Positions 35,932 through 46,454 of a stretch of DNA of 64,000 nucleotides are shown piece after piece. The position numbers and the translations under genes were made by a program. The number at the start of each line of letters is the position of its first letter. The stretch's first letter is position 1. Source of the stretch: Microbulbifer variabilis ATCC 700307 (GTDB lineage Bacteria > Pseudomonadota > Gammaproteobacteria > Pseudomonadales > Cellvibrionaceae); the NCBI RefSeq assembly GCF_000380565.1, contig NZ_AQYJ01000024.1, positions 124,001 to 188,000 of the forward strand, written 5' to 3'. The notes beneath the pieces are model-generated. The model was not told the DNA's origin. It saw nothing but the letters and a program-made list of their open reading frames with translations, and ran no database searches.

Positions 35932-37500
35932 TTACTGGTCAGTGGCCTCACCGGTGATAGGGCTACCGGTCTTAACGGCCTTCTTACGACGTAGAATGAT
36001 TGCCAAGGCCAACATTGGCAAAGCCAGGGCAAATACGATAGAGATCCCGGCCAGCATAAATGGGGTGGAGCCGCGCATGGCACGAATGTCACCGGTCATA
36101 TTGGCTTGCTCAAATTGTGGCAACTGCTCAAGGATCTGCCCGCGGGGGTTCACTATTGCCGTCATTCCGGTATTGGTGCCGCGTACCAGATAGCGACCAG
36201 TTTCCAGGGCTCGCATCTGTGCCATTTGCATATGCTGCAATGGGCCGATGGAATCACCAAACCAGGCGTCGTTGCTAATGGTGAGTAGCACCTGAGCGGA
36301 AAGGGCGCTACTGGCTACCAGACGTGGGTAAACGATCTCATAGCAAATTAATGGTGCCCAGCTGGCCCCTCCGGCATTCAGTGGGCTTTGCTCATCAGGC
36401 CCTGAGCTAATGAAGGAAGTGGGCAAATTAAAAAACTCGATGGTACCCCGGATAAAATCTTCCAGGGGGACATACTCACCAAAAGGTACCAAGTGACGTT
36501 TATGGTAGACACTGGGGTTCCGGCCATATACTGCAGCTGAGTTGTGTATGACATTGCCACTCTGGTCGGGGTCGCGTCTGTCAAAGAGAATTCCACTGAT
36601 CAGGTCGATTCCGGTTTTTTCTGCATTGCGCTGTAATGCCCGCATTAGATTTGGAGCTTGGCCATAGAGCATGGGCAGTGCGGCTTCAGGCCAGATAATC
36701 ACATCCACATCTTTGTCACTCAGGGCACGGGTGCCGTCTTGATAGCGGCTGATGGTTTCACCGCGAAACTCGGGCAACCACTTCTTTTCCTGTGGAATAT
36801 TCGCCTGCACCAGGCCGACTGTGATAATTCCGCCTTCAGGGCGAGTCCATTCTACATTGGCCAGGGTGGCACCTATTGGCCAGGTAATTAGCGCGGCACC
36901 GAGCAATGCTATATGGCTGCGTTGTTTGAGAGGCACTAAACGACCACTGACTGCCAGGGCGAGTACTGCTGCGCTGAACGCGAGTATTAAACCGACGCCG
37001 TAAACACTCAGTACCGGGGCCCAGCCCGACAACCAGGTTTCCAGATGTGCATAACCAGAGAATAACCAGGGAAATCCGGTGAACATCCAGCTGCGGAACC
37101 ACTCGCTGATAAACCAGAGGGCGGCAAAGGCCAGGGCAAAGCTGAATTTGTTATCGGTAAAACGGCCAAGGAAATAGAAGGGAGCGGCCAGCAATGCCGC
37201 CATCAGGGCAACGAATCCACCGGTAAGGGCCGCTCCTAATGGGGGGGCGGCGTTACCGAAGTTTGTAATAGAAACGTAAACCCAGGAGCCCCCGCTGGCA
37301 AACAGCCCCAGGCCAAAACAGAACGCCAGCCACAGGGCGCGACGCCCCTTTATTACCTTTCCCCCTGATGCTTGCAGGTAAACCCATGCAAGCAGGGTCA
37401 GGGACAGCAGTCCGCATACCCAGTAATTAAACGGGGCGAACGACAGTGTCATTAAGCCGCCGGCAGCGGCGCTGGTGATAGGAAAAAGTAATCTTCGCAT
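35932..37500 (-). CDS. lnt: Apolipoprotein N-acyltransferase Lnt
   Basis: Inner membrane enzyme of 522 residues that adds the third acyl chain to lipoproteins. Several N-terminal membrane segments are followed by a nitrilase-like domain with the Glu of IIWPEAALPM, a Lys/Glu region around HLVPFGEYVPLEDF, and the catalytic Cys of WAPLICYEIVYP. The last membrane segment is at the C-terminus. Downstream of corC in the ybeZ-ybeY-corC-lnt order. Confidence 0.96.
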   Translation of the reverse strand: MRRLLFPITSAAAGGLMTLSFAPFNYWVCGLLSLTLLAWVYLQASGGKVIKGRRALWLAFCFGLGLFASGGSWVYVSITNFGNAAPPLGAALTGGFVALMAALLAAPFYFLGRFTDNKFSFALAFAALWFISEWFRSWMFTGFPWLFSGYAHLETWLSGWAPVLSVYGVGLILAFSAAVLALAVSGRLVPLKQRSHIALLGAALITWPIGATLANVEWTRPEGGIITVGLVQANIPQEKKWLPEFRGETISRYQDGTRALSDKDVDVIIWPEAALPMLYGQAPNLMRALQRNAEKTGIDLISGILFDRRDPDQSGNVIHNSAAVYGRNPSVYHKRHLVPFGEYVPLEDFIRGTIEFFNLPTSFISSGPDEQSPLNAGGASWAPLICYEIVYPRLVASSALSAQVLLTISNDAWFGDSIGPLQHMQMAQMRALETGRYLVRGTNTGMTAIVNPRGQILEQLPQFEQANMTGDIRAMRGSTPFMLAGISIVFALALPMLALAIILRRKKAVKTGSPITGEATDQ

Positions 37501-37625
37501 AAATTCGCTTAGCTGATGCCGGACACAAGTGCCAGCGGATCGAATCTCTCTACCCCCAACACAGAGCGGGGAGCGCAGTCTTTGGCCCTCTCCCGGCGGT
37601 GGTCTGCGAGGAGTCGCGTCCTGGG

Positions 37626-38519
37626 TCAGTCCTCTTCTGGTGGTTTGCGCATATGCGCTACGCGCAGTAGGTGGATCTGTCGGCTGTCTGCATAAAGTAC
37701 CCTGAACATAAAGTCTCCTAAACGGGTGACCTCATCGCGGCCAGGTAAATGACCGAAAGATTGCATAATCAAACCGCCAACCGTATCGAATTCTTCATCG
37801 CTAAATTCGCATTCGAAAAATTCATTGAACTCTTCAATAGGGGTAAGCGCTTTAACGATATAGTCATTGTCGCCAACCCGACGGATAAAGCTGTCTGCTT
37901 CTTCTTCGTCGGTTTCATCTTCGATTTCACCGACAATTTCCTCAAGAATATCTTCAATCGTGACAACGCCGGAGACTCCGCCATATTCGTCGATCACGAC
38001 CGCCATATGGTACCGGTTCTCGCGGAATTCGCGCAGCAGGATATTTAGGCGTTTACTTTCGGGAATAATATTGGCGGGGCGAATAATATCTTCGAGCTGG
38101 AATTCGCCGACGCCTTTGAGGAGTAAAGGCAGCAGGTCCTTGGCCAGAAGAATTCCGCGGATATCGTCAATGCTTTCACCGACAACCGGGAAGCGGGAGT
38201 GGCCTGACTCAATAATTTTTGGTAAGAATGTTTCAGGCTTGTCCTCCAGTCCCACCACCACCATTTGCGAGCGGGGAATCATGATCTCCCGAACCTGCTG
38301 GCTGGAAACGTCCAGGGCACCCTCAATGATGGATAGTGCCTCAGCATCGACCAGCTGGTTGTCAGCTGCGTCTTTAATAATATCCAGCAATTCATCGCGG
38401 GATTTTGGCTCAGCAGAAAATGCGCTGAACAATTTTTCCAGCCAGTTTTTTTCACTCGATCGGGGTTTGTTTGAAGAGTGACTACTTGGGGGCTCGTCAG
38501 TGGTCATGGAAGTGGCCAT
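37626..38519 (-). CDS. corC: CorC/YbeX, CBS-domain ion-transport accessory protein
   Basis: A 297-residue cytoplasmic protein with two CBS domains (from about residue 80: IMIPRSQMVVVGLED, and HMAVVIDEYGGVSGVVTIEDIL) and a C-terminal CorC/HlyC domain. In enterics it supports magnesium/cobalt efflux and ribosome function. It lies between ybeY and lnt. Confidence 0.93.
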   Translation of the reverse strand: MATSMTTDEPPSSHSSNKPRSSEKNWLEKLFSAFSAEPKSRDELLDIIKDAADNQLVDAEALSIIEGALDVSSQQVREIMIPRSQMVVVGLEDKPETFLPKIIESGHSRFPVVGESIDDIRGILLAKDLLPLLLKGVGEFQLEDIIRPANIIPESKRLNILLREFRENRYHMAVVIDEYGGVSGVVTIEDILEEIVGEIEDETDEEEADSFIRRVGDNDYIVKALTPIEEFNEFFECEFSDEEFDTVGGLIMQSFGHLPGRDEVTRLGDFMFRVLYADSRQIHLLRVAHMRKPPEED

Positions 38520-38588
38520 GCTCCGGGTATCTCTCGTCTCTTGCTAATTAATTACAGTTAATCGGTAACTTTGGCTGGGCCTGGGTAG

Positions 38589-39059
38589 TTACCCCGCCTC
38601 TTCCAAAGGGGCATAGGGGTCGGCATAGCCTAGCCCTGTCAATAGTTTTGTCTCCAGCTGTTCCATAACCTCGGCCTCGGCGTCTTCTATATGGTCATAG
38701 CCCAGAAGGTGCAGTGTGCCATGGACCAGCATATGTGCCCAGTGCGCCGAGATCGATTTGCCTTGTTGGTCCGCTTCCATTTGTACAACTGGTGCACAGA
38801 TCACAAGGTCTCCCAACAAGGGGAGATTCAGCTCCGCTGGAAAGTCGGTATGAAAGGATAAGACGTTGGTCGGTTTATCCTTACCTCGATACTGGCTGTT
38901 GAGCTGCTGGCTCTCCTCTTCGTCGACAATACGCACAGCGAGTTCCGCTTCTTCACGGTGGTCGGTCAGTGCCGTGATTATCCAGGCGCGAATATCTTCA
39001 TCGGAGGGCAGGCCTGTACAGCGGCTGACCCGCTGTACATCGAGAGTTAAATCAATCAT
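38589..39059 (-). CDS. ybeY: Endoribonuclease YbeY
   Basis: A 156-residue zinc RNase for rRNA maturation and ribosome quality control. The zinc site is [11 protein letters not shown] (about residues 113-123), and the conserved Arg region is [19 protein letters not shown]. Starts 17 bp after phoH ends. Confidence 0.95.
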   Translation of the reverse strand: MIDLTLDVQRVSRCTGLPSDEDIRAWIITALTDHREEAELAVRIVDEEESQQLNSQYRGKDKPTNVLSFHTDFPAELNLPLLGDLVICAPVVQMEADQQGKSISAHWAHMLVHGTLHLLGYDHIEDAEAEVMEQLETKLLTGLGYADPYAPLEEAG

Positions 39060-39076
39060 ATGGGTACGACGAAACC

Positions 39077-40120
39077 TCAGGCGGCATTCTCGCCAGCCTT
39101 GTTGGAGACGTCCATTTCCCGATCAGCCTCATGGATATCGTAAGCTTCCACAATACGCTGAACCAGTGGGTGGCGTACCACGTCTTTGGCGCCGAAATGA
39201 GTAAAGCTGATACCGTTGACTTTGCCGAGCACTTCAACAGCGTGGCGCAGGCCCGATGCCTGACCGCGGGGCAGGTCTACCTGGCTGGGGTCCCCTGTGA
39301 TTACTGCGGTGGAACCGAAACCAATTCGCGTCAGGAACATCTTCATCTGCTCGCGAGTGGTGTTCTGGCTTTCGTCAAGAATGACAAAGGCATTATTCAG
39401 GGTGCGTCCCCGCATATAGGCCAGTGGTGCTACTTCGATCACATTGCGTTCGATAAGCTTGCCAACCGTCTCAAAGCCGAGCATCTCGTAGAGAGCGTCG
39501 TACAGGGGGCGCAAGTAAGGGTCTACCTTCTGGCTTAAATCGCCAGGCAGAAAACCCAGTTTTTCCCCGGCTTCCACCGCCGGGCGCACCAGCAGAATGC
39601 GCTCTACCTGGTCCTTGAGCAGGGCCTCAACTGCGCAGGCCACTGCCAGGTAGGTCTTGCCGGTGCCAGCTGGGCCTATGCCGAAATTGATATCATTGGA
39701 CTGAACGGCATGCACATACTTGCGTTGATTCAGCCCGCGCGGGCGCACGGAACACTTCTTAGTGCGAATTAAGACTACTTGGTCGACTTCTGAGGAACCT
39801 TCCTCATCGCCTTTATTGAGCAGTTCCTCGACGCCTGCCTGCTGCAGGGCCAAGTGAATCTCATCGGGCGTAAGGTGGTTTTGGGAGTCGGTTTCCTTGT
39901 AGAGAAAGCTCAGCAGTTCACCTGCAGCCTTGGCAGGCTTAGGTTCGCCATAGATGGCAAATTGGTTGCCACGATTGCGGATCTCAATATCCAGTCGTTG
40001 TTCAATTTGGCGTAGATGTTGGTCAAATTGGCCGCAGAGATTTGCGAGACGGCGGGCGTCGTTGGGTTCGAGAGTAATGCTGTGAGCTAGGGTATGAGTT
40101 TCCAAATTGGTTTCCGGCAC
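39077..40120 (-). CDS. ybeZ: PhoH-like ATPase YbeZ
   Basis: A 347-residue PhoH-family ATPase, partner of YbeY in RNA metabolism. Walker A is [11 protein letters not shown] (about residue 150) and the Walker B region is [10 protein letters not shown]. It has an N-terminal KH-like segment. First gene of the ybeZ-ybeY-corC-lnt set. Confidence 0.95.
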   Translation of the reverse strand: MPETNLETHTLAHSITLEPNDARRLANLCGQFDQHLRQIEQRLDIEIRNRGNQFAIYGEPKPAKAAGELLSFLYKETDSQNHLTPDEIHLALQQAGVEELLNKGDEEGSSEVDQVVLIRTKKCSVRPRGLNQRKYVHAVQSNDINFGIGPAGTGKTYLAVACAVEALLKDQVERILLVRPAVEAGEKLGFLPGDLSQKVDPYLRPLYDALYEMLGFETVGKLIERNVIEVAPLAYMRGRTLNNAFVILDESQNTTREQMKMFLTRIGFGSTAVITGDPSQVDLPRGQASGLRHAVEVLGKVNGISFTHFGAKDVVRHPLVQRIVEAYDIHEADREMDVSNKAGENAA

Positions 40121-40257
40121 CTTAATCTGTAGGGTTCATTGCTAGGGTATACCCATTTTCCCCGTATGGGAAAGTCTTGAGTGCTACCAATAGGTTCTAA
40201 CTTTACCTAATTTTAATTACGTCTTGTAATTTAGCCAGGTTATAAGGGGCAGTTTGG

Positions 40258-40290
40258 CGGCAAGATGTGTTTTTAAAAAGCATCTTGCCG
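40258..40290. repeat. Hairpin between miaB and ybeZ
   Basis: Perfect 10-bp arms CGGCAAGATG (40258-40267) and CATCTTGCCG (40281-40290) about a T5A5 centre. It follows the miaB stop by 24 bp on the minus strand. There is no T-run after it on that strand, so it may be a non-canonical terminator or an RNA stability element. Confidence 0.5.
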
Positions 40291-40313
40291 ATGGTAAGGC
40301 TGCCTGTAGTGGC

Positions 40314-41681
40314 TTAGAACAGAGCCTCTTCCAATTCTGAAGTGACCAGTGTGCCACGTAATGAGTTAGGCAAGGCCTCCTCGATTACCACATCGGCAAA
40401 CTTACCGATCAATGCCAAGTTATCGGCACGGAAATTGACTACACGGTTATTTTCCGTGCGCCCTTGCAATTGTCCCGGGTCTTTCTTGGAGACGCCAGTG
40501 ACCAGAACCCGCTCAGTATTGCCCACCATACGCCGGGCGATGGCTGCGGCTTGTTGGTTGATACGGTTTTGCAGCAGCTGCAGGCGCTCTTTCTTCAGGT
40601 CTTCTGGAGTGTCGTCCGGCAAGTCTGCTGCCGGCGTACCCGGGCGCGGAGAGTAGATGAAGCTAAAGGAAATATCGAAGCCTACCTCCTGGATCAGGTT
40701 CATGGTGGCTTCGAAGTCCCTGTCGGTTTCACCAGGGAAGCCGACAATAAAGTCAGAAGACAGGCAGATATCCGGGCGTATCTTTTTCAGGCGGCGGATC
40801 TTGGACTTGTATTCTAAAGCTGTGTGGCCGCGTTTCATGGCCATCAGGATACGGTCTGAGCCACTTTGCACCGGAAGGTGGAGGTGGCTAACCAGTTCTG
40901 GTACCTGCGCATACACATCGATCAGGGCATCGGAGAACTCAACCGGGTGTGATGTTGTGTAGCGAATACGGTCGATACCATCGATTGCCGCTACATAAGT
41001 AATTAGCTCGGCAAAATCTACCTCGTGACCGTCTTCACCAGTGGCGCGATAGGCATTTACATTCTGGCCCAGCAGGTTGACTTCGCGTACTCCCTGGTCC
41101 GCCAGGTGCGCAATCTCTTCCAGTACATCGGTAACTGGACGGCTCACTTCCTCTCCGCGGGTATAGGGAACCACACAGAAGGTGCAGTACTTGGAACAAC
41201 CTTCCATAATAGAGACGAAGGCGGTAGCGCCGTCAGCTTCTGGTTGGGGCAGTCGGTCAAATTTCTCGATTTCAGGGAAACTGATATCTACGACGACCAC
41301 GCCATTTTTCTGCTCTTTGGTTTCCATCATCTCTGGCAGGCGATGCAGGGTTTGCGGACCGAAAATCAGGTCGACATAGGGCGCACGCTTGGCGATTGCC
41401 TCGCCTTCCTGGCTGGCCACACAGCCTCCGACGCCGATAACCAGCTCGGGGTTTTTTTCCTTGAGGCGTCTCCAGCGACCCAGCTGGTGGAATAGTTTTT
41501 CCTGGGCTTTCTCGCGAATAGAACAGGTATTGACCAGTAGCACATCCGCCTCTTCAGGGTCGTCGGTGGGTACCATGGCGTGTGACTCGCCGAGCAGATC
41601 GCGCATCCTGGCGGAATCGTACTCATTCATTTGGCAGCCGTGGGTTTTGATGTATAGCTTTTTAGCCGGTGTATCGGACAT
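40314..41681 (-). CDS. miaB: tRNA-2-methylthio-N6-isopentenyladenosine synthase MiaB
   Basis: A 455-residue radical-SAM methylthiotransferase that modifies A37 of tRNAs. N-terminal cluster domain ([15 protein letters not shown] with further Cys residues at NTCSIREKA and GVGGCVASQ), radical SAM motif [17 protein letters not shown], and a C-terminal TRAM domain ([20 protein letters not shown]). Upstream of ybeZ as usual. Confidence 0.96.
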   Translation of the reverse strand: MSDTPAKKLYIKTHGCQMNEYDSARMRDLLGESHAMVPTDDPEEADVLLVNTCSIREKAQEKLFHQLGRWRRLKEKNPELVIGVGGCVASQEGEAIAKRAPYVDLIFGPQTLHRLPEMMETKEQKNGVVVVDISFPEIEKFDRLPQPEADGATAFVSIMEGCSKYCTFCVVPYTRGEEVSRPVTDVLEEIAHLADQGVREVNLLGQNVNAYRATGEDGHEVDFAELITYVAAIDGIDRIRYTTSHPVEFSDALIDVYAQVPELVSHLHLPVQSGSDRILMAMKRGHTALEYKSKIRRLKKIRPDICLSSDFIVGFPGETDRDFEATMNLIQEVGFDISFSFIYSPRPGTPAADLPDDTPEDLKKERLQLLQNRINQQAAAIARRMVGNTERVLVTGVSKKDPGQLQGRTENNRVVNFRADNLALIGKFADVVIEEALPNSLRGTLVTSELEEALF

Positions 41682-41862
41682 ATTGTGCCTGATTAAAAAC
41701 TGGTCAATTAAACGGGTGGGGCATTATAGCGACAGGACCAGGCACTGCATAGATGGCTATATTAGCCCTTGAGAACCTGTGCTATTCTTGCGCGCTTTTT
41801 CGGGCTTTGCCCGCTTTCTGAACAATTTCGAGCTTCGGGGTATTCCCCATCCTGAGAAACTT

Positions 41863-42195
41863 ATGGCCAACCCGATATATAAAGTGATTTTCCACAACCA
41901 GAGCCAGGTGTATGAACTCTATGCCCGGGCTATTTATCAGAGTGATATGTACGGCTTTATCGAAGTCGAAGAGTTTGTATTTGGGGAGAAGGCCCAGCTG
42001 GTTGTAGACCCCAGTGAAGAAAAGCTGAAAACAGAATTTGCTTCGGTAACTCGCTCCTATATCCCGATGCACAGTATTGTGCGTATCGATGAAGTGGAGA
42101 AAGAGGGAACTGGTAAAATTGTCGAGGTTAAAGGCGATAAAGTTGCAAAATTCCCCTTTGCGCCGCCCATTCGTCATCCTCAGGACACCGAATAA
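41863..42195 (+). CDS. DUF1820 family protein
   Basis: A 110-residue protein beginning MANPIYKVIFHNQSQVYELYAR, typical of DUF1820, a small conserved gammaproteobacterial family of unknown role. The ATG at 41863 follows GAGAAA; the longer frame to 41779 adds a non-conserved 28 residues. It is divergent from miaB. Confidence 0.82.
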   Translation: MANPIYKVIFHNQSQVYELYARAIYQSDMYGFIEVEEFVFGEKAQLVVDPSEEKLKTEFASVTRSYIPMHSIVRIDEVEKEGTGKIVEVKGDKVAKFPFAPPIRHPQDTE

Positions 42196-42496
42196 TCTTC
42201 CCTCCTTTTACCGAGTCAGCGGGCCTTGGGCCAGGCTGATTCGGGCGCCTAAAGCCCTCGCAGTCTAGCGGGTTTCACTGCAATATAAGCTTCAATAAAA
42301 ATCCTCGTGACTGTCATCAAATCGCTGCAAAGTGATTGCCAGGGCGATCAGCGACCTTATTTCCATTGCTTGATCGCAGCTTGCGAACTATCGCCTGCAA
42401 TCCTGGCTGAGTGGAAATGAGCTGAAGTTCACTCCCATTCTGTTGGTAGAGGCAATTGATCGCAGCTAATAACTGGTCAAATGCTGGAACCTTTCT
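42196..42496. other. Intergenic region, no gene seen
   Basis: About 300 bp between two plus-strand genes, with no convincing reading frame, tRNA or strong hairpin. It probably carries the promoter of the LpxH-like gene and olsF-like pair. Confidence 0.5.
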
Positions 42497-43288
42497 ATGA
42501 GCAATCGCTACCGCGCGCTGTGGATATCCGATGTCCATTTGGGTAGTAGAGACAGTGAGCCCCATCGTTTGGCGGATTTCCTGGCGCAAAATCGAGCCGA
42601 AACGGTTTATCTGGTGGGTGATATTTTTGATATGCATGCCCTGTCCCAAGGGCGAGGCACCTGGTGTCAGGCATCCAGCATGTTATTGGGGATGCTCTCT
42701 GAGTTGAGTAATGAGATTCCGGAAGTGATTTATATCCCCGGAAACCACGATGCACCCATGCGCAGCTGGTCAGGTAAGCGCCTCGGCAATATCCGTATAG
42801 AGCGTGACTGGGTACATACGGCCTGTAATGGTCGCCGTTACTGGGTCACTCATGGGGATCAATTTGAACACCATATAAAAATGCACCCGGTGAGCTATCA
42901 CATTGGGGATCGCAGTTATTACCTGATGCTGCGTTTTAATCGTTGGATAAATTACTGGCGCAGCCGCTTCGATAAGCCTTGGTGGTCCCTGGCCAGCCAG
43001 ATAAAAAACCGGGTGGGTGCGGCTAGGCAAATGATGAGCGACTTCGAAGATATTGCCGCGATATCAGCGGTAAATCGTGGCGTGGATGGTGTGATTTGTG
43101 GACATATCCATCGCCCCGCGCTACGGGAAAAAAAGATCGGGGAGGGCATTGTGACTTATGCCAATTGTGGTGACTGGGTTGACTCTATGAGCGCGGTGGT
43201 TGAACAGCACGACGGTAGCTTGGAGTTGTTGCACTGGTACAGGGCACCAAAAATTGCCAGCATAATGACGGAGGTGGTGGCAGCATGA
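42497..43288 (+). CDS. LpxH-like UDP-2,3-diacylglucosamine diphosphatase family metallophosphoesterase
   Basis: A 263-residue calcineurin-like phosphoesterase with all metal motifs: SDVHLG (Asp12, His14), VGDIFD, PGNHDAP, THGDQFEH and CGHIHRP. LpxH-type enzymes make lipid X in lipid A synthesis, but this subgroup with a partner acyltransferase may act on another pyrophosphate or lipid substrate. The stop overlaps the next start (ATGA at 43285-43288), pointing to a shared lipid function. Confidence 0.8.
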   Translation: MSNRYRALWISDVHLGSRDSEPHRLADFLAQNRAETVYLVGDIFDMHALSQGRGTWCQASSMLLGMLSELSNEIPEVIYIPGNHDAPMRSWSGKRLGNIRIERDWVHTACNGRRYWVTHGDQFEHHIKMHPVSYHIGDRSYYLMLRFNRWINYWRSRFDKPWWSLASQIKNRVGAARQMMSDFEDIAAISAVNRGVDGVICGHIHRPALREKKIGEGIVTYANCGDWVDSMSAVVEQHDGSLELLHWYRAPKIASIMTEVVAA

Positions 43289-44958
43289 TCCAATTGGAAG
43301 CACTCCTACAAAAAAATGCTTGGTATAGCGCTGCGCCGCAAAAACCAACCCGTAAAATTGTCTCCGCAACTCTGAAAAAAATCTGTTGTGAAGAGCGGAT
43401 TGTGGAGTTTGGTCGAAACTATCCACATCTGGGAGGGCTTGATTTTATTCGGCAGCTCTTTAGTGAATTGGATTTTCGCTATGAACTGAATCCCTCTGAG
43501 CTGGAAAGGATTCCGGTCAATGGACCGCTGGTTATCGTAGCCAACCACCCGCTGGGCAGTCTCGATGGGCTCGCTCTGATTGATATGGTGGCCCGGGTGC
43601 GCAAGGATGTCCGTGCGGTGGCAAGTCAGTTGCTGTGGAATATAAAACCGTTACGCCCCTATTTCCTGCCTGTGGATAATTTCCGTGGATGCACCCGCCG
43701 TGCAGATGTGCAGGGAATTTATGAGTACCTGGAAGAAGGGGGGGCGATTATTATTTTTCCCGCCGGGGAAGTATCGCGCTTTAGCCCGCAGGGGGTGCGT
43801 GACGGTCGGTGGAATCCGGGCTTCGTGCGCTTCGCAGAAAGAGTCAATGCTCCAATTCTTCCTGTACAGGTGCTCGGCAGAAATTCCTGGTGGTTTTACG
43901 GTCTGTCCATGCTGAATAAACCTCTTTCAACACTCTGGTTGATCCGGGAAATGTTTAAGCAGGAGAGACGCGGTATTGATATACGGATTGGCCATCCGCT
44001 TGAGGCGGAGCATTTCCGCAGCTGGCCGCTGACCCCTCGGGCCCAGGCGGCACTTTGGCGAAAGCATGTTTACAAACTGCAGAGTTCGCCGGCACCTCTT
44101 GGTCCAGAGTTGATTGCGCCGGCTGAATCTCAGACGGAGGTGGCGCATGTAATTGATAACTGTGAGGTGTTGGCCGAACAGGGAGCGTTTTCTGTACGTC
44201 TTTACCGGCAGAGGGCAGATTGTCCAGTGATGCGAGAGTTGGCAAGGGTGCGTGAGGTAGCTTTCCGTTCCGTGGGTGAGGGTACGGGGCAAAGCCGGGA
44301 TTGGGATTGCTTTGATGCTCACTACGATCATCTGCTTTTATGGGACCATGAGTATCAGGTAATTGCAGGGGCCTATCGCATAGCAAGTACAGAGTCTCTG
44401 GGCGAGAGTGAAATTTATAGCAGCACTCTGTTCAATTACCCTCTGCCACCCAGTCAATGCCTGCCTGGGTCGGCAGAGTTGGGACGCAGTTTTCTGCTAC
44501 CTCAATATTGGCGCGGGCGCGGCCTCGATTTACTGTGGAACGCGATCGGCCAGTGGGTGTTGCGCAGTAAAGTGCGTTATCTTTTCGGACCGGTATCAAT
44601 GCCGGGAACTTTTTCGGTGCGTGCCAAGTCCGCAATTGTGCGCTATTTTTCCCATTATTTTTCCCCAGAGAATTCTCTCGGTGATGCTCGATTGCCTTTC
44701 TTACAGGCTGGTGAACCCCTGCCTGATCTTTCGGGGGATTCTGTTTTGGACATGCGCCAGCTAAAGCAGGTGCTACGTGAAGAGGGGGTGGTTTTGCCAC
44801 CTCTTTTTAAAAAATATGCTGCCTTGACCAAACCGGGCGGAACCAGTTTTCACGCTTTCAATATTGACCCGGAATTCTGTGATTCTGTTGATGGACTTGT
44901 GGTGGTGGACCTTCATTTGGTTGACGAGAAATTCGCTAAACGATATTTGGCTAGCTGA
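43285..44958 (+). CDS. Two-domain acyltransferase, OlsF-like (ornithine lipid synthesis candidate)
   Basis: A 557-residue fusion. Residues about 70-270 form a PlsC-type O-acyltransferase: VIVANHPLGSLDGLALID has a His and an Asp six positions later, and IIIFPAGEVSRFSPQG is the second motif. Residues about 300-540 form an OlsB/hemolysin-type N-acyltransferase (LARVREVAFRSVGEG, DAHYDHLLLWD, GAYRIAS, AELGRSFLLPQYWRGRGL). This layout matches OlsF, where the C-terminal half N-acylates ornithine and the N-terminal half adds the second acyl chain. Substrate is inferred. It overlaps the LpxH-like gene. Confidence 0.8.
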   Translation: MIQLEALLQKNAWYSAAPQKPTRKIVSATLKKICCEERIVEFGRNYPHLGGLDFIRQLFSELDFRYELNPSELERIPVNGPLVIVANHPLGSLDGLALIDMVARVRKDVRAVASQLLWNIKPLRPYFLPVDNFRGCTRRADVQGIYEYLEEGGAIIIFPAGEVSRFSPQGVRDGRWNPGFVRFAERVNAPILPVQVLGRNSWWFYGLSMLNKPLSTLWLIREMFKQERRGIDIRIGHPLEAEHFRSWPLTPRAQAALWRKHVYKLQSSPAPLGPELIAPAESQTEVAHVIDNCEVLAEQGAFSVRLYRQRADCPVMRELARVREVAFRSVGEGTGQSRDWDCFDAHYDHLLLWDHEYQVIAGAYRIASTESLGESEIYSSTLFNYPLPPSQCLPGSAELGRSFLLPQYWRGRGLDLLWNAIGQWVLRSKVRYLFGPVSMPGTFSVRAKSAIVRYFSHYFSPENSLGDARLPFLQAGEPLPDLSGDSVLDMRQLKQVLREEGVVLPPLFKKYAALTKPGGTSFHAFNIDPEFCDSVDGLVVVDLHLVDEKFAKRYLAS

Positions 44959-44972
44959 TTTAATTCCTCAAT

Positions 44973-45001
44973 AAAAAGGCGGCCCTATTGGCCGCCTTTT
45001 T
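44973..45001. terminator. Bidirectional intrinsic terminator
   Basis: Arms AAAAAGGCGGCC (44973-44984) and GGCCGCCTTTTT (44990-45001), 5-nt loop, with T-run on both strands. It separates the convergent OlsF-like and aminotransferase genes. Confidence 0.93.
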
Positions 45002-45033
45002 ATTGGTATTTTCTACGTAGCTGTATTTAAGGG

Positions 45034-46311
45034 TTAAGCCAGTTTCTGCAACTGTTGTCGTATGCTCGCAAGTTTTACACAGAGAACAAATACAGCCATG
45101 GCGGTGTCGAGTTCGTCCAGAGGGGGGAAGCTTGGTGCAATACGGATATTGCTGTCTTCAGGATCCTTTCCGTAGGGGAAGGTGGCGCCTGCTGGTGTAA
45201 GTTTGACTCCGGCATCGGCAGCCAGTTTTACCACCGCTTTTGCACAACCCGGGCGGGTATTGAAAGAAACAAAGTAACCACCCTCGGGCTTTTCCCATCG
45301 ACCAAGGTCAGTATCGCCGAGTCCATTTTGCAGGTGTTCCAGCACACACTCAAACTTAGGTTTGAGAATATCAGCATGTTTATGCATATGGTCTTTTAAG
45401 GTCGTGTGCTCGGCAAAAAATCGGGAGTGGCGTAGCTGATTTACCTTGTCTGGGCCGATGGTCATAGCCTGCATCTGCTGTTTTAAAGAATCCAGGTTGG
45501 CGCTACTCGCACTGACAAACGCGACCCCAGATCCCGCGTGGGTCACTTTGGAGGTGGAAGCAAACTGCAATACAGAATCTACGGTGTCATTTTCCAGAGT
45601 TGCAGAACGGATGCTGGGGAGGCCCACATAGTGACCGAGATCGTGCACTGAATAGGCATTGTCCCAGAAAATACGAAAACCAGGGTTTGCCGTATGTCCC
45701 AATTGTGCCAAGCGCTCGACGGTTTCTGGGCTGTAAGTAATGCCTGTGGGGTTGGAGTACTTGGGAACGCACCAGATGCCGATTATATCGCCATCTTCCT
45801 TGACATGTTTTTCCACGGCATCCATATCGGGCCCTCCCTCCCCCATGGGGATATTAATCATGCCAATGCCAAGTTGCTCACAAATTGTAAAGTGACGATC
45901 GTAGCCAGGTACTGGGCATAGAAATTTGGGCTCTTTTAGTTCCCTCCAGGGAGTGGTGCCGGCAAAGCCGAATAGGTAGCCGGTCATAACTGCGTGATAC
46001 ATCAGAGTGAGGGAACTGTTACCACAGGCGATAACCTCCTCTGTGGGTACCTGCAACATGTCAGCACCCAGCTCACGCGCACAGGTGAGGCCAATCAGGC
46101 CACCATAATTACGAGTGTCAGTGCCATCGGCGGCACGATAATCGGCAGAGAGAATCCCATCAAGCTTATCGGATAAGTTCAGTTGTTCCGCTGAAGGTTT
46201 GCCCCGGGTAATATCCAAGTTCAGTTCATGTTGGCAAATGCGTTCGTAGTGGGCGCTTAATTCCTTTTCCCATTCCGTAAGTTGGGCGCTATTAGCGGAT
46301 TCAATATGCAC
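45034..46311 (-). CDS. Class I/II aminotransferase, aspartate aminotransferase subgroup Ic
   Basis: A 425-residue PLP enzyme. Conserved parts: LDITRGKPSAEQLNLS, NYGGLIGLTCARELGA, GNSSLTLMYHAVM, IWCVPKYSNPTGITYS, IFWDNAYSVHDL and the Schiff-base Lys in ASTSKVTHAGSGVAF. This pattern (TRGKPS start) marks the PF12897-type group, some of which are aspartate aminotransferases. Standalone gene. Confidence 0.87.
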   Translation of the reverse strand: MHIESANSAQLTEWEKELSAHYERICQHELNLDITRGKPSAEQLNLSDKLDGILSADYRAADGTDTRNYGGLIGLTCARELGADMLQVPTEEVIACGNSSLTLMYHAVMTGYLFGFAGTTPWRELKEPKFLCPVPGYDRHFTICEQLGIGMINIPMGEGGPDMDAVEKHVKEDGDIIGIWCVPKYSNPTGITYSPETVERLAQLGHTANPGFRIFWDNAYSVHDLGHYVGLPSIRSATLENDTVDSVLQFASTSKVTHAGSGVAFVSASSANLDSLKQQMQAMTIGPDKVNQLRHSRFFAEHTTLKDHMHKHADILKPKFECVLEHLQNGLGDTDLGRWEKPEGGYFVSFNTRPGCAKAVVKLAADAGVKLTPAGATFPYGKDPEDSNIRIAPSFPPLDELDTAMAVFVLCVKLASIRQQLQKLA

Positions 46312-46454
46312 GTAATTTCCCCTGGCAGGTCACTGGAGTTGGCGAGCTTAGCAGCCTATATGCAGATTCGTCAGCCCTGTTTAGGCACAGAATGAATAGT
46401 TTCTTTTGAATCTACTTTGGTTCTAGGAATTGGGACTGTTATTAGGGGGGGATG

